The notes: a model not told the origin generated them from the letters alone. A stretch of 64,000 bases of DNA from Flavobacterium glycines (GCF_900100165.1 NZ_FNEO01000008.1:62001-126000); one strand, 5' to 3'; counted from the first letter of the stretch, positions 36,307 to 45,181 are shown. Translations and numbers: made by a program.

Positions 36307-37008
36307 TTAATTTTTAAGATTGGGTAAGAAAGAAGTATCCATGATGTATTGTTTTGGATTATCCGGGTTTATAAGAACTTTTATTTCTTCAGATTTAATA
36401 AAATCGGTAGGATCAAACCAAATATCATCACTTTTGAAAATATATACTTCATTTGTATTTGGATTGAGCCATTGACTACAAATTTGGAAAGGATTTCTAC
36501 CATTAGATTCCGTACTCTTATTGTGTTGTACGTTCTCAAATTTGGTAATAATACGTTTACCATTATTAAGTAAGTATTTTGATTCTTTTTGTTTTAAATA
36601 AGAAGATCGGATAGCCATAAAACCTATAAGAAAGAATACAATCCCTATAGTTCCTACAATTAGAGGACCAAGATATAAAGCCTTAAAGCCATTAATTTCA
36701 GCTTTATTAGGATTTATTGGGTCATATAAAACCGGGACATTTTCTCCTACATTATAACTAGCAGGATTACTGCTAAGAGAAGAACTGAATTCGATTTTTA
36801 TTCCTTTTTTGGTTATGTATTCAACAACCGGACGATAAGATATTGAATTATCTGATTTTGTGCGGAGTAATTCGATAACTTTTCCTTGAGAGGTTTCCGC
36901 TTTATCCAAAAAAGCTTGTTTATCCAAATAAAGATAAAGAGCAACTCCGAATAAAATGAAGCCAATGATTCCAAACAGGTATAGAAAAAAATTTGATTTA
37001 GTTTTCAT
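36307..37008 (-). CDS. DUF3592 family membrane protein
   Basis: A 233-residue protein with two transmembrane segments (about 8-28 and 117-137) flanking a DUF3592 beta domain recognised by AETSQGKVIELLRTKSDN, SYRPVVEYITKKG and NVPVLYDPINPNKAEING. A second, similar domain follows the second helix (NGKRIITKFENVQ ... VLINPDNPKQYIMD). Function is unknown. Confidence 0.8.
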   Translation of the reverse strand: MKTKSNFFLYLFGIIGFILFGVALYLYLDKQAFLDKAETSQGKVIELLRTKSDNSISYRPVVEYITKKGIKIEFSSSLSSNPASYNVGENVPVLYDPINPNKAEINGFKALYLGPLIVGTIGIVFFLIGFMAIRSSYLKQKESKYLLNNGKRIITKFENVQHNKSTESNGRNPFQICSQWLNPNTNEVYIFKSDDIWFDPTDFIKSEEIKVLINPDNPKQYIMDTSFLPNLKN

Positions 37009-37103
37009 GTTTTGAATATAGAAATTTACTACAAATATAGGTTTTAAAATTAATTATAAACAATTCTAAAGGTCACAAAAAGCAACCCAAAAGAGGCTTC
37101 TAG

Positions 37104-37529
37104 TTATACTTTTGGAGTAAAATCAATCATCCATTCAATGCCAAATTTATCCCTGAACATTCCAAAATAAGAACCCCAGGGACTGTTATCGATTGGACAT
37201 TCAATAGTTCCGTCTGCTGAAAGCCCGTTGAATAATTTGTCGGCTTCTTCACGGCTTTCGGCACTAATCGATATTTTAGACCTGTTTTCATTTTCGTTTA
37301 CCCGTCCCATACTTTCCGGAACGTCATTAGCCATTAAAGTGTTATTACCAATGGGTAAAGCAATGTGCATGATCTTATTTAATTCCTTTTCAGGTATTGG
37401 GTATTCAGAGTTTGCGATGTCTTTGAAACGGATAATATTTGTAAATTCTCCACCAAATACCGATTTGTAAAAAAGGAATGCTTCTTCGGCATTTCCATTG
37501 AAATTAATATGCGGATTAATAAGTGCCAT
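37104..37529 (-). CDS. VOC family protein, PhnB-like
   Basis: A 141-residue protein of the PhnB/3-demethylubiquinone methyltransferase-like VOC group. NPHINFNGNAEEAFLFYKSVFGGEF, LMANDVPESMGRV and SPWGSYFGMFRDKFGIEWMIDF are the usual landmarks. It is probably a dimeric enzyme or binding protein with unknown substrate. It is a single gene. Confidence 0.88.
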   Translation of the reverse strand: MALINPHINFNGNAEEAFLFYKSVFGGEFTNIIRFKDIANSEYPIPEKELNKIMHIALPIGNNTLMANDVPESMGRVNENENRSKISISAESREEADKLFNGLSADGTIECPIDNSPWGSYFGMFRDKFGIEWMIDFTPKV

Positions 37530-37616
37530 AAGTTATATTTTTTTAAGTTGTTTTTTATCATAGAATGCAAAGCCGGGAAGTATTTATGTTTCGGTTTTTG
37601 TGCATCTCAATTTTCC

Positions 37617-37715
37617 ACAATCTTGTCATGCTGACGAAGGAAGCATCTCCACATGATTTACGCTGGTTGATATTATTTGCTCACTGTTGCGGGCACGGAA
37701 AACATTTCCACCTAT
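37617..37715. repeat. Dispersed intergenic repeat, copy 1
   Basis: Begins with the core TTGTCATGCTGACGAAGGAA followed by GCATCT and, about 60 bp later, TTGCGGGCACGGA. The same order of words occurs at 60781-60880 and 61663-61765. Confidence 0.75.
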
Positions 37716-37738
37716 CGTGATTATATCTTCTTTTAAAT

Positions 37739-38137
37739 CTAATTTTTTTTGGTGTCTTTTTGAATAATTATTAAAGGTCTATTCTTTTTTAACATAGAAT
37801 CTAAATTTTTAATTTCAATAGGATGCTGAATTGTTATGCTTGAATTTTCTTTTTTTGTAAAAAACAATATTGAGCAAACAAACATCACTAGCATTCCTGT
37901 TAGAAAAATGCCAAGTTTGAAAGCTTTGTGTGCATGTAATAAATTTGTTCCTTTTTCATTATTTATCTTAACAGCTTTGTCAATAGAGTAAAGATAATCT
38001 CTAACAAGTTCAGCATTAAATTGTTCAATTGTGTTTGTTTTAAAATCTAGAACATTTACAGGGTTAGCACGGGGATATTTGAATTTTTTTATGTCAAAAT
38101 TTTTAAGAGCGTTTGTTATTGATAAAAGATAAAACAA
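37739..38137 (-). pseudogene. Second half of a frameshifted membrane protein in the graspetide operon
   Basis: This open frame of 132 codons has no ATG in its conserved part; its first in-frame ATG lies about 88 codons in, so it cannot be a normal separate gene. It begins in the frame +1 to the preceding gene, exactly where that gene's second membrane helix ends, and continues it naturally (FYLLSITNALKNFDIKKF). It has a further transmembrane segment (KLGIFLTGMLVMFVCSILFF). The shift must fall within about 20 bases that contain two runs of six T on the coding strand, because frame +1 has a TAG just upstream. I read this as one gene, 37739-38465, broken by a one-base insertion, or a sequencing error. 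Confidence 0.65.
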
Positions 38138-38465
38138 AAAACAAAAAAGTAACTAGTAACAAACCAATTATTGAAATTTTAAGGAAAAGTGATGTACTTT
38201 CAAATCTATCCATTATTATAGGAACAAATAAGCCTAATAATGAGAAAACTATGCTTGTTTGAGAAATGATTTGTGATGTTTTATTTTCAATAAAACCAAG
38301 ACGATTGTTTTCTTCTTCTAAAATAGATTTTAAAAATTCTTTGTGCACTACTATTTTGTCTGAATCTGATTCTTTTTTTAAATTATAATCTTTGTGATTA
38401 TAACTATTAGGTTCTTCTTCTTTTTTTATAGAAATAACACCAATACTCTCCAAGAAATTTTTCAT
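38103..38465 (-). CDS. Membrane protein of unknown function (N-terminal part), graspetide operon
   Basis: A 120-codon frame whose ATG overlaps the stop of the ATP-grasp gene by 4 bp, so it belongs to the same operon. A charged N-terminal 60 residues are followed by KTSQIISQTSIVFSLLGLFV (first membrane helix) and SIIGLLLVTFLFFVLSFINN (second). The layout, an EExNRLGFIENKTSQI stretch before the helices, recalls small membrane effectors or immunity-like proteins, but I cannot name a family. Export, self-protection or delivery of the modified peptide are all possible. It is probably the first half of a frameshifted gene that continues to 37739. Confidence 0.65.
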   Translation of the reverse strand: MKNFLESIGVISIKKEEEPNSYNHKDYNLKKESDSDKIVVHKEFLKSILEEENNRLGFIENKTSQIISQTSIVFSLLGLFVPIIMDRFESTSLFLKISIIGLLLVTFLFFVLSFINNKRS

Positions 38466-39385
38466 GATAATAGTTCGTTTATTATTGAATCGGAAATATT
38501 TAAGCCGGTTTCATTTTCAATCCAAGCCCATTGTCCATTGGGATTAATTTCTAAAAAAATATAATTGCCTTCTTTATCTTTGATTAAGTCTATTGCTCCA
38601 AATTTAAGATTCAACATTTTAACCAACGAAATACACTTTTCTTTTATATCATTAGGAATTTCTTCTGGATAGAATTCTAATTTTTCTTTTCGCCAATCGG
38701 TTTTAGTTGCTTCTAATATTTGAGAATTGACACCTGCTGTGAATACATTTTTCCCAACCACAGTTACACGCAATTCAATTGACTTTTCTATTTTTTCCTG
38801 AAAAATACAAGGTGTCAAATCGTATTTTTCTAGCTCTTCAATGTGTGATTCTTTTAAAATATTAGTAAAAATATACTCTGTTTCGTTATTGTTGTTAATC
38901 CTTGATTGCGATAAAGGTTTTATGATTACACTTTTTGAGTTATTAAAATAAAACGTTTTTAAATCCTCTTTAGAATTAGTAACCAAAGTATTTGGTGTTT
39001 TGAATCCCAAGCTTTTGGCAAGTCTTAATTGATATAATTTGTTTTCAGCCTGATAAATACTAAAAGGATTACTTAGCCATTTTGCATCAATAGTAGAAAA
39101 TAAATTTTTCAATAATGATTCATATTCGCTTAACAAATAAGCTTTTTCAGCTAAATTTTGATTTTCAATGATAGGTAACTTTGTTCTTCTAAACCATACT
39201 GAACCAAAATTAGTTTCGCCATCAAACTCTAATTTAAAATTGTTGTCGATTTTGTAATTTTTGTTGATTATGTCTTCACAATTGAATCTTTTATACTTTA
39301 CGTTTCTTAGGTTCAATTTGTTAATCACAAAATCACTGGTATAATCCTCTTTATGAGTTATGATTAAAATTGTTTTATTAGTCAT
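38462..39385 (-). CDS. MvdC/MvdD-like ATP-grasp ligase (graspetide maturase)
   Basis: A 307-residue ATP-grasp enzyme of the kind that makes side-chain ester or amide links in microviridin-like peptides. The N-terminal segment SVWFRRTK and the metal/ATP motif FLEINPNGQWAWIENETGL near the C terminus are hallmarks of this group, which differs from RimK and D-Ala ligases. The order N-domain, SKSVIIKPLSQSR (ATP-binding lysine), FQEKIEKSIELRVTVVG, then EINPNGQW is complete, so it should be active. Its ATG overlaps the stop of the second precursor gene by 8 bp. It is expected to link Thr/Ser hydroxyls to Glu/Asp carboxyls in the two precursors next to it. No SPASM radical enzyme, protease or ABC transporter is adjacent. 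Confidence 0.88.
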   Translation of the reverse strand: MTNKTILIITHKEDYTSDFVINKLNLRNVKYKRFNCEDIINKNYKIDNNFKLEFDGETNFGSVWFRRTKLPIIENQNLAEKAYLLSEYESLLKNLFSTIDAKWLSNPFSIYQAENKLYQLRLAKSLGFKTPNTLVTNSKEDLKTFYFNNSKSVIIKPLSQSRINNNNETEYIFTNILKESHIEELEKYDLTPCIFQEKIEKSIELRVTVVGKNVFTAGVNSQILEATKTDWRKEKLEFYPEEIPNDIKEKCISLVKMLNLKFGAIDLIKDKEGNYIFLEINPNGQWAWIENETGLNISDSIINELLS

Positions 39386-39716
39386 TGTCTGTTGCTTCTT
39401 GAGATACTAATGTTATAGAAGATGTTCTCATCATTGACTTAACAGCATTGAAACTCGCATCATTATCACTACCTTCAATTTGATACGACGTATGTGTTAC
39501 TGTACCCATCATTAAGCCCATATTTTCGCTATCACAATCTGATGATTCATTATAAGTTCGTGTGTGAGTTTCTGTTGATATATTCAGAAAATCAATAGCC
39601 GGAAGTCCTGTTTTCTTATCAATGGTCAGGTTTAATTTGGGACTATACTCTATTTGGGAAAAGTCAAAATTGTCATTATTAGCTCTTTCAGTATATTGTA
39701 AGATTAACGGGTTCAT
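39378..39716 (-). CDS. Graspetide precursor peptide B with three repeated cores
   Basis: A 112-residue acidic peptide directly upstream of the ATP-grasp gene. Residues 1-46 form a leader (MNPLILQY ... LNLTIDKKTGLPAID). Residues 48-62, 72-86 and 98-112 are three copies of one 15-residue core: TETHTRTYNESSDCD, TVTHTSYQIEGSDND and TSSITLVSQEATDND. Each has hydroxyl residues at positions 1, 3 and 5 and acids at 10, 13 and 15, matching three possible cross-links. The last core ends at the stop codon. The frame is open from an ATG at 39749 that overlaps the stop of gene A, which would give 123 residues; I prefer 39716 because it aligns with gene A. About two thirds of residues are identical to copy A. 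Confidence 0.82.
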   Translation of the reverse strand: MNPLILQYTERANNDNFDFSQIEYSPKLNLTIDKKTGLPAIDFLNISTETHTRTYNESSDCDSENMGLMMGTVTHTSYQIEGSDNDASFNAVKSMMRTSSITLVSQEATDND

Positions 39717-39741
39717 AATTGGAATTTTACGGTTTGCCTTA

Positions 39742-40080
39742 TCAGTCATTGTCTGTTGCTTCTTGAGAAATAAAAGTGAAAGAATTGGTTCCCATCATTT
39801 GTTTAATGGAGTTAAAACTTGAATCATCATCACTACTCTCAAGTTCATAAGATGTATGAGTTAGTGTCCCCATCATTAAACCCATATTTTCGCTATCGCA
39901 ATCGGATGATTCATTGTGGGTTTTTGTGAAAGTTTCGGTTGACATATTCAAATAGTCAATTGCAGGAAGACCAGTTTTTCTGTCAACGGTTAAGTTTAAT
40001 TTTGAACTATATTCAATTTTGGAAAAATCAAAATTATCAGCATTTGATTTTTCGCTATATTGTAAAATTAGTGGATTCAT
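39742..40080 (-). CDS. Graspetide precursor peptide A with three repeated cores
   Basis: A 112-residue paralogue of the next gene and first in the operon. The leader (residues 1-46) shares DNFDFS, KLNLT and KTGLPAID with copy B. Cores lie at the same positions 48-62, 72-86 and 98-112: TETFTKTHNESSDCD, TLTHTSYELESSDDD and TNSFTFISQEATDND. Spacers between cores contain Gly-Met-Met stretches (NMGLMMG, IKQMMG) that could be processing sites; this is a guess. The ORF is open to 40152, but MNPLILQY at 40080 is the start common to both copies. No protease site motif such as double Gly is obvious before the first core. Confidence 0.82.
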   Translation of the reverse strand: MNPLILQYSEKSNADNFDFSKIEYSSKLNLTVDRKTGLPAIDYLNMSTETFTKTHNESSDCDSENMGLMMGTLTHTSYELESSDDDSSFNSIKQMMGTNSFTFISQEATDND

Positions 40081-40110
40081 AATCGGATTTATAGAATATA
40101 TATTAAAATG

Positions 40111-40124
40111 GATTGGTGCCAATC
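40111..40124 (-). promoter_or_regulatory. Small inverted repeat upstream of the graspetide operon
   Basis: GATTGG / CCAATC with two central bases lies about 30 bp before the precursor A start. It may be an RNA hairpin or operator. I could not place a convincing TAnnTTTG promoter; CAATTTTG near 40130 is one base off. Confidence 0.3.
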
Positions 40125-40256
40125 TATCCAAAATTGAATAGTTTTGTACCATAAAAGAGACTATTATTATTTAGCTAATATATTTATTTTCCCTTACAAA
40201 AGTTTTATTTGTAAGATAATTTTTGATACGTTTTTAATAAGGATAAATCTTCTTTC

Positions 40257-40345
40257 TAGCCCTGATGGAAGCGGCATCCTCTTGAGGAAGCGATAGCGGA
40301 CGCAAGAGATAGAGCGTCCCGATAGCTATCGGGAAGCAGGAGGGA
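40257..40345. repeat. Flavobacterial intergenic repeat (TAGCCC-GAT-GAAGCG type), copy 1
   Basis: Starts TAGCCCTGATGGAAGCGGCA and ends near GGGAAGCAGGAGGGAA. It contains a perfect 18-bp palindrome, TCCCGATAGCTATCGGGA, at 40317-40334. A shorter relative lies at 45182-45250. It fills much of the 308-bp gap between the graspetide operon and the clpB terminator. Confidence 0.65.
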
Positions 40346-40386
40346 AGTTGTTATGAAAAACAATCGTTTTGCTCCTAAATAAAAAA

Positions 40387-40412
40387 AACACCAATCGGTT
40401 AGGACTGGTGTT
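40387..40412 (-). terminator. Terminator of clpB
   Basis: AACACCA / TGGTGTT stem followed on the minus strand by eight T. It lies 49 bp past the clpB stop codon. Confidence 0.8.
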
Positions 40413-40460
40413 AGTTTGACTTTGATAGTGAGATTGCTTCGCTATCGCTCGCAATGACTA

Positions 40461-43064
40461 TTAATTAACTGCCTCACTTTGATTTCTAAAAACCAATTGA
40501 CCATCAAAGGCATCTAAAAGAATGATACTGTCGGTAGTGATTTTACCTGCTAGGATTTCTTTAGACAACTGGTTCATAACCTCTCTTTGAATCACACGTT
40601 TTACGGGACGGGCACCAAACTGCGGGTCGAATCCTTTTTCGGATAAGTAAGCAATCGCTTCCGGAGTAGCATCCATCGTAATACCTTGTTGTGCCAGCAT
40701 TTTGGTAACAGATTTCAATTGTAAGCCTACAATTTGCGCAATATTGGCATTGGTTAACGGCGTAAACATAACGATTTCGTCAATACGGTTAATGAATTCC
40801 GGACGAACGGTTTGTTTCAATAATCCCAATACTTCTGTTTTTGCAGCTTCGGTAGCGGCTTCAATACCACCTTTTAGATTCTCAAATTTCTCCTGAATAA
40901 TCTGGCTTCCCATATTAGAAGTCATAATGATGATAGAGTTTTTAAAATCGGCCAAACGTCCTTTATTGTCTGTCAAACGGCCTTCGTCCAATACCTGCAA
41001 TAGGATGTTAAAGGTATCCGGATGGGCTTTTTCAATCTCGTCCAGCAAAATTACTGAATAAGGTTTTCTACGCACGGCTTCGGTCAATTGCCCACCTTCA
41101 TCATAACCCACATATCCCGGAGGCGCACCTACCAAACGACTTACCGCATGACGTTCCTGGTATTCACTCATATCGATACGGGTCATGGCGTTTTCATCGT
41201 CAAACAGATATTCAGCCAGCGCTTTTGCTAATTCGGTTTTACCCACACCCGTGGTTCCAAGGAATAAGAAAGTACCAACCGGTTTTTTCAGATCTTGTAA
41301 TCCGGCACGGCTACGGCGTACAGCATCACTCACCGCTTCGATAGCTTCTTCCTGACCTACCACACGACGGTGTAGTTCTTCTTCCAGATGCAGGAGTTTT
41401 TCTCTTTCGCCCTGTAGCATTTTTACCACCGGAATTCCGGTCCATTTAGCCACCACTTCGGCAATATCTTCACGGGTTACTTCTTCTTTAATCAATGAAG
41501 AACCGGATTGATTTTCCTGTAATTCTTTTAGTAAAGCGTCTAATTGTTCCTGTGCTTCTTTGATTCTTCCGTAACGAATTTCGGCTACTTTTCCGTAATC
41601 GCCTTCACGTTCGGCACGCTCGGCTTCGTATTTTAAATTTTCAATTTGTGCTTTTTCAGCCTGAATGTTATCGACAATGTCTTTCTCCGATTTCCATTTG
41701 GCAAAAATCTTATTGCGTTCTTCTTTTAAATTGGCCAATTCTAAGCCCAGTGTTTTTAATTTGGTTTCGTCTTTTTCACGTTTGATAGCTTCGATTTCGA
41801 TTTCTAACTGCATTACTTTACGATCCAAAACGTCCAATTCTTCCGGTTTTGAATTGATTTCCATACGGATTTTAGAAGCAGCTTCGTCCATTAAGTCGAT
41901 GGCTTTATCCGGTAAAAAACGATTGGTAATATAGCGTTGTGATAATTCTACTGCAGCTATAATCGCCTCGTCTTTGATTTGTACCTGATGGTGTGTTTCG
42001 TATTTTTCTTTGATACCACGCAAAATCGAAATAGCACTTTCGGTATCGGGTTCGTCAATCAGTACTTTTTGGAAACGTCTTTCAAGGGCTTTGTCTTTTT
42101 CGAAATATTTTTGGTATTCGTCCAAAGTAGTAGCCCCAATAGCGCGCAGTTCTCCACGAGCCAGAGCCGGTTTCAAAATATTAGCCGCATCCATAGCGCC
42201 TTCGCCACCTCCGGCACCTACCAGCGTGTGAATTTCGTCAATGAATAAAACAATATCCCCTTCGGCTGAAGTCACTTCTTTTACCACCGATTTCAAACGT
42301 TCTTCAAATTCTCCTTTGTATTTTGCGCCCGCAATCAAAGCTCCCATATCCAGCGAGTACACGATTTTTTCTTTTAGGTTTTCCGGTACATCACCATCTA
42401 CAATACGGTGTGCCAAACCTTCGGCAATAGCTGTTTTACCCACACCCGGTTCACCTACCAGCATTGGGTTGTTTTTAGTGCGTCGGGTTAAAATTTGCAA
42501 TACGCGTCGAATTTCTTCGTCACGACCAATAACCGGATCCAGTTTACCGCTGCGAGCTAATTCGTTCAGGTTTTTAGCGTATTTATTTAGTGAATTGTAA
42601 GTTTCCTCGGCAGAAGCAGAAGTTACTCTCTCTCCTTTACGTAATTCTTCAATGGCTGATTTTAGTCCTTTTTCGGTAACGCCCTGATCTTTTAAGATTT
42701 GAGCCACCTTAGATTTGGATGCAAAAATAGCCAGTATCAAATGTTCGATAGAAACATATTCATCGTTCATTTTTTGTGCAATAATTTCAGATTCGTTTAA
42801 GGCTTTATTGGCTTCTCTGGAAAGCATGATATCACCTCCGGAAACTTTTGGAAAGCTTTGAATCGTGCTGTCTAGAACCTGTAAAAACAGCGGTACATTG
42901 ACGTTCAACTTTTTCAAAATAAAAGGAGCTACATTTTCGTCTACTTCAAAAATAGCTTTGAAAATGTGTTCGTTTTCTATTTGTTGCTGACCATTACTTT
43001 GAGCCAATTGTTGCGAATGCTGAATGGCTTCCTGCGATTTGATTGTAAATTTATTGATGTTCAT
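40461..43064 (-). CDS. clpB: ATP-dependent chaperone ClpB
   Basis: An 867-residue hexameric disaggregase that works with DnaK to rescue aggregated proteins. The N domain (1-145), first AAA+ domain with Walker [10 protein letters not shown], the long coiled-coil middle domain (about 400-530) and second AAA+ domain with [14 protein letters not shown] are all complete. The middle domain and the absence of an IGF/L loop separate it from ClpA and ClpC. It is a single gene divergent from the bacilliredoxin. No CIRCE element is seen; heat control in flavobacteria is not evident from the sequence. Confidence 0.97.
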   Translation of the reverse strand: MNINKFTIKSQEAIQHSQQLAQSNGQQQIENEHIFKAIFEVDENVAPFILKKLNVNVPLFLQVLDSTIQSFPKVSGGDIMLSREANKALNESEIIAQKMNDEYVSIEHLILAIFASKSKVAQILKDQGVTEKGLKSAIEELRKGERVTSASAEETYNSLNKYAKNLNELARSGKLDPVIGRDEEIRRVLQILTRRTKNNPMLVGEPGVGKTAIAEGLAHRIVDGDVPENLKEKIVYSLDMGALIAGAKYKGEFEERLKSVVKEVTSAEGDIVLFIDEIHTLVGAGGGEGAMDAANILKPALARGELRAIGATTLDEYQKYFEKDKALERRFQKVLIDEPDTESAISILRGIKEKYETHHQVQIKDEAIIAAVELSQRYITNRFLPDKAIDLMDEAASKIRMEINSKPEELDVLDRKVMQLEIEIEAIKREKDETKLKTLGLELANLKEERNKIFAKWKSEKDIVDNIQAEKAQIENLKYEAERAEREGDYGKVAEIRYGRIKEAQEQLDALLKELQENQSGSSLIKEEVTREDIAEVVAKWTGIPVVKMLQGEREKLLHLEEELHRRVVGQEEAIEAVSDAVRRSRAGLQDLKKPVGTFLFLGTTGVGKTELAKALAEYLFDDENAMTRIDMSEYQERHAVSRLVGAPPGYVGYDEGGQLTEAVRRKPYSVILLDEIEKAHPDTFNILLQVLDEGRLTDNKGRLADFKNSIIIMTSNMGSQIIQEKFENLKGGIEAATEAAKTEVLGLLKQTVRPEFINRIDEIVMFTPLTNANIAQIVGLQLKSVTKMLAQQGITMDATPEAIAYLSEKGFDPQFGARPVKRVIQREVMNQLSKEILAGKITTDSIILLDAFDGQLVFRNQSEAVN

Positions 43065-43155
43065 TTTGTTTTATAGATTTTGTTTCAACTAATATTACTT
43101 AACTTTGCAAGAGGTTGGGACAAATTATATTCCATAGTAAATTTAAGGACAAAAA

Positions 43156-43192
43156 GACATTTAAAAGCTGATTTTTATCAGTTTTAAATGTC
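43156..43192. promoter_or_regulatory. 37-bp near-perfect palindrome between clpB and brxC
   Basis: Arms GACATTTAAAA...CTGAT and ATCAG...TTTTAAATGTC pair over 16 bp with one bulged G and a four-T loop. It sits in the divergent control region, 26 bp before the brxC start I choose. It is either a shared operator or a strong mRNA hairpin. Confidence 0.5.
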
Positions 43193-43217
43193 AAAAAGTC
43201 AGAAAATAAGTCAAAAT

Positions 43218-43607
43218 ATGAGTTTTTTAAAGAATATCTTCGGGAGTGATGAAACTCCAAAACAACAGGAATCCAAAATTAATTGGGAAAATCTAACGGA
43301 TTTAAATCAATTAGGCGAAATTATTTTTAATTCCAATGAGAAACCGGCGGTTATTTTTAAACACAGTACCAGATGTAGTATCAGTAGAATGGCTCTGAAG
43401 CAATTTGAAAATGAATTTGCTTTACAGGATCAAGTTACACCTTATTTTTTGGATTTATTGAATTACCGTGAGATTTCAAATGAAATAGCCAATCGATTTA
43501 ATGTTTACCACGAATCACCTCAAATTCTTTTAATTAAAGACGGACAATCGGTTTATGATGCTTCACATTCTGATATTGATGCGGAAAGATTGAAGGAATT
43601 GGTTTAG
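43218..43607 (+). CDS. Bacilliredoxin-like protein, BrxC/YtxJ family
   Basis: A 129-residue thioredoxin-fold protein of the YtxJ family, which reduces mixed disulfides with bacillithiol. The redox site is the single Cys in KHSTRCSISRMALKQFE near residue 55, and ESPQILLIKDGQSVYDASHS is the family's cis-Pro region. I choose the ATG at 43218 (MSFLKNIFG) because the upstream ATG at 43188 lies inside a strong hairpin and adds an unconserved tail. It is a single gene. Its presence implies that this organism makes bacillithiol. Confidence 0.87.
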   Translation: MSFLKNIFGSDETPKQQESKINWENLTDLNQLGEIIFNSNEKPAVIFKHSTRCSISRMALKQFENEFALQDQVTPYFLDLLNYREISNEIANRFNVYHESPQILLIKDGQSVYDASHSDIDAERLKELV

Positions 43608-43611
43608 TTTT

Positions 43612-43742
43612 TTAACGCAAAGAGTGCAAAGTTTTCTCGCTAAGATTCGTTAAGTTTTTTATTTTTTTCACGCAGATTTAGCTGATATTCGCAGATTTTT
43701 TTCTTTGGTCTTTGTGGAAACTTCGTGCTCTTTGCGGTTAAA
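43612..43742. repeat. Palindromic repeat downstream of brxC
   Basis: Left words AACGCAAAGAGTGCAAAG pair with right words CGTGCTCTTTGCGGTT about 100 bp later. Related words occur at 3012-3095, 45125-45170 and 52540-52618. Confidence 0.55.
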
Positions 43743-43768
43743 TAAAAAATCAGTCTATACTAAAATAA

Positions 43769-43813
43769 AAAAGCCACGAATTAACTAATGTTATTAGAAA
43801 ATTCGTGGCTTTT
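43769..43813. terminator. Bidirectional terminator between brxC and argH
   Basis: A 14-bp perfect stem AAAAGCCACGAATT / AATTCGTGGCTTTT (43769-43782, 43800-43813) flanked by A and T runs. It serves the minus-strand arg operon end and the plus-strand brxC. Confidence 0.85.
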
Positions 43814-43832
43814 AGTTTTTAAATGAATCGTA

Positions 43833-45113
43833 TTACAAAGACTGACTCATTTTCTGCTTTATTTCATTCAGGCAAAGGTTATTGATACTTCCTTCGTGAG
43901 TATGTTTGGTAGCTTTTGGCGATTTGTAATTTCCGGCTTCAATTTGCAGTGCTACTTCTTTGTAAGCATCTCTAAATGGAATTCCGGCTGTAACCATTTC
44001 GTTCAAAGTATCTACAGTAAATAAGTAATCGTATTTTTTATCCTCTAAAATATTTTCTTTTACCTTAATATCCGGAATAGAGAAAATAGCAATATCCAAA
44101 CAAGCTTTTAAGTTTTGAATGGCAGGAAAAACACCTTCTTTTAAAAGTTGTAAATCTCTGTGATAGCCGCTTGGTAAGTTGTTAGTAATTAAAGTTAACT
44201 CATAAGGTAAGGCTTGAATCTTATTGCATTTTCCACGGATTAATTCAAATACATCAGGATTTTTTTTATGAGGCATGATGCTTGATCCTGTAGTCAGATT
44301 GGCGGGTAAACCAATAAAATCAAAATTCTGACTCATGTATAAACATACGTCATAAGCAAATTTTGAAAGCGTACCTGCTACACTGGCCATAGCAAAAGCA
44401 ACTGTTTTCTCCGATTTTCCACGACTCATTTGAGCAGCAACTGAATTGTATTTTAAAGTGCTGAAACCCATTTCTTTTGTGGTAAAAGTTCGGTCGATAG
44501 GGAAGGAGCTACCGTATCCTGCCGCAGAACCTAAAGGGTTTTGATCTACTACTTTCAAAGCAGCATTCAACATACTCATATCGTCTATTAAACTTTCAGC
44601 ATAAGCCGAAAACCACATTCCAAAAGAACTTGGCATCGCTATTTGCAAATGCGTATAGCCCGGTAATAATACATTTTGATATTTTTCTGCAGAAGTCATT
44701 AATAAATCAAAAAGTGCTTTGACTTGTTGTTTTAATTGAAGTACTTCTTCTTTTAAGTACAAGTTCATATCTACTAAAACCTGATCGTTACGGGAACGGG
44801 CAGTGTGGATTTTTTTTCCGGCATCACCTACTTTTTGCGTAAGCAAATATTCCACTTTTGAATGTACGTCTTCAAATGAATCTTCGATGGTAAAATTTCC
44901 AGCTTTGATATCTTCCTGAATTTCTGCCAATGCTCCTAATAAATCTTCACATTCCTGATTGGTAATCAAACCGATTTTAGCAAGCATTTTGGCCTGCGCG
45001 ATATTTCCTGTGACATCATGTTTGGCTAAAATCAAATCTAATTCACGGTCGTTTCCAACAGTGAATAAGTCGATTTGTTTATCAGTAGGTATTCCTTTTT
45101 CCCAAAGTTTCAT
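43833..45113 (-). CDS. argH: Argininosuccinate lyase
   Basis: A 426-residue fumarase-superfamily enzyme that splits argininosuccinate to arginine and fumarate. The signature GSSIMPHKKNPDVFELIRGK is intact, as are HTARSRNDQV near the N terminus and GYTHLQIAMPSSFG. It is the last gene of the ten-gene arg-pro operon, ending at a strong terminator. Confidence 0.96.
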   Translation of the reverse strand: MKLWEKGIPTDKQIDLFTVGNDRELDLILAKHDVTGNIAQAKMLAKIGLITNQECEDLLGALAEIQEDIKAGNFTIEDSFEDVHSKVEYLLTQKVGDAGKKIHTARSRNDQVLVDMNLYLKEEVLQLKQQVKALFDLLMTSAEKYQNVLLPGYTHLQIAMPSSFGMWFSAYAESLIDDMSMLNAALKVVDQNPLGSAAGYGSSFPIDRTFTTKEMGFSTLKYNSVAAQMSRGKSEKTVAFAMASVAGTLSKFAYDVCLYMSQNFDFIGLPANLTTGSSIMPHKKNPDVFELIRGKCNKIQALPYELTLITNNLPSGYHRDLQLLKEGVFPAIQNLKACLDIAIFSIPDIKVKENILEDKKYDYLFTVDTLNEMVTAGIPFRDAYKEVALQIEAGNYKSPKATKHTHEGSINNLCLNEIKQKMSQSL

Positions 45114-45181
45114 AATTCTGTGTTTTTGTTTCGCAAAGATTCTCAGAGTATACTCAGAGAGATTCGCAAAGTTTTATTTTT

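Noticed and set aside
38135..38160. T TTT TTG slippery heptamer as programmed -1 frameshifting in the membrane gene
   Set aside because: The heptamer is in phase, but the downstream frame is +1 relative to the upstream one; a -1 shift would lead to a different frame.
39622..39822. Plus-strand frame opposite the graspetide precursors
   Set aside because: It crosses the boundary of two duplicated coding genes on the other strand and owes its openness to their codon pattern.
40317..40334. Perfect 18-bp palindrome as a regulator operator
   Set aside because: It lies within a dispersed intergenic repeat and not in a promoter region.
41979..42600. Long plus-strand frames inside clpB
   Set aside because: They are antisense shadows of a conserved coding region and have no start signals or family resemblance.
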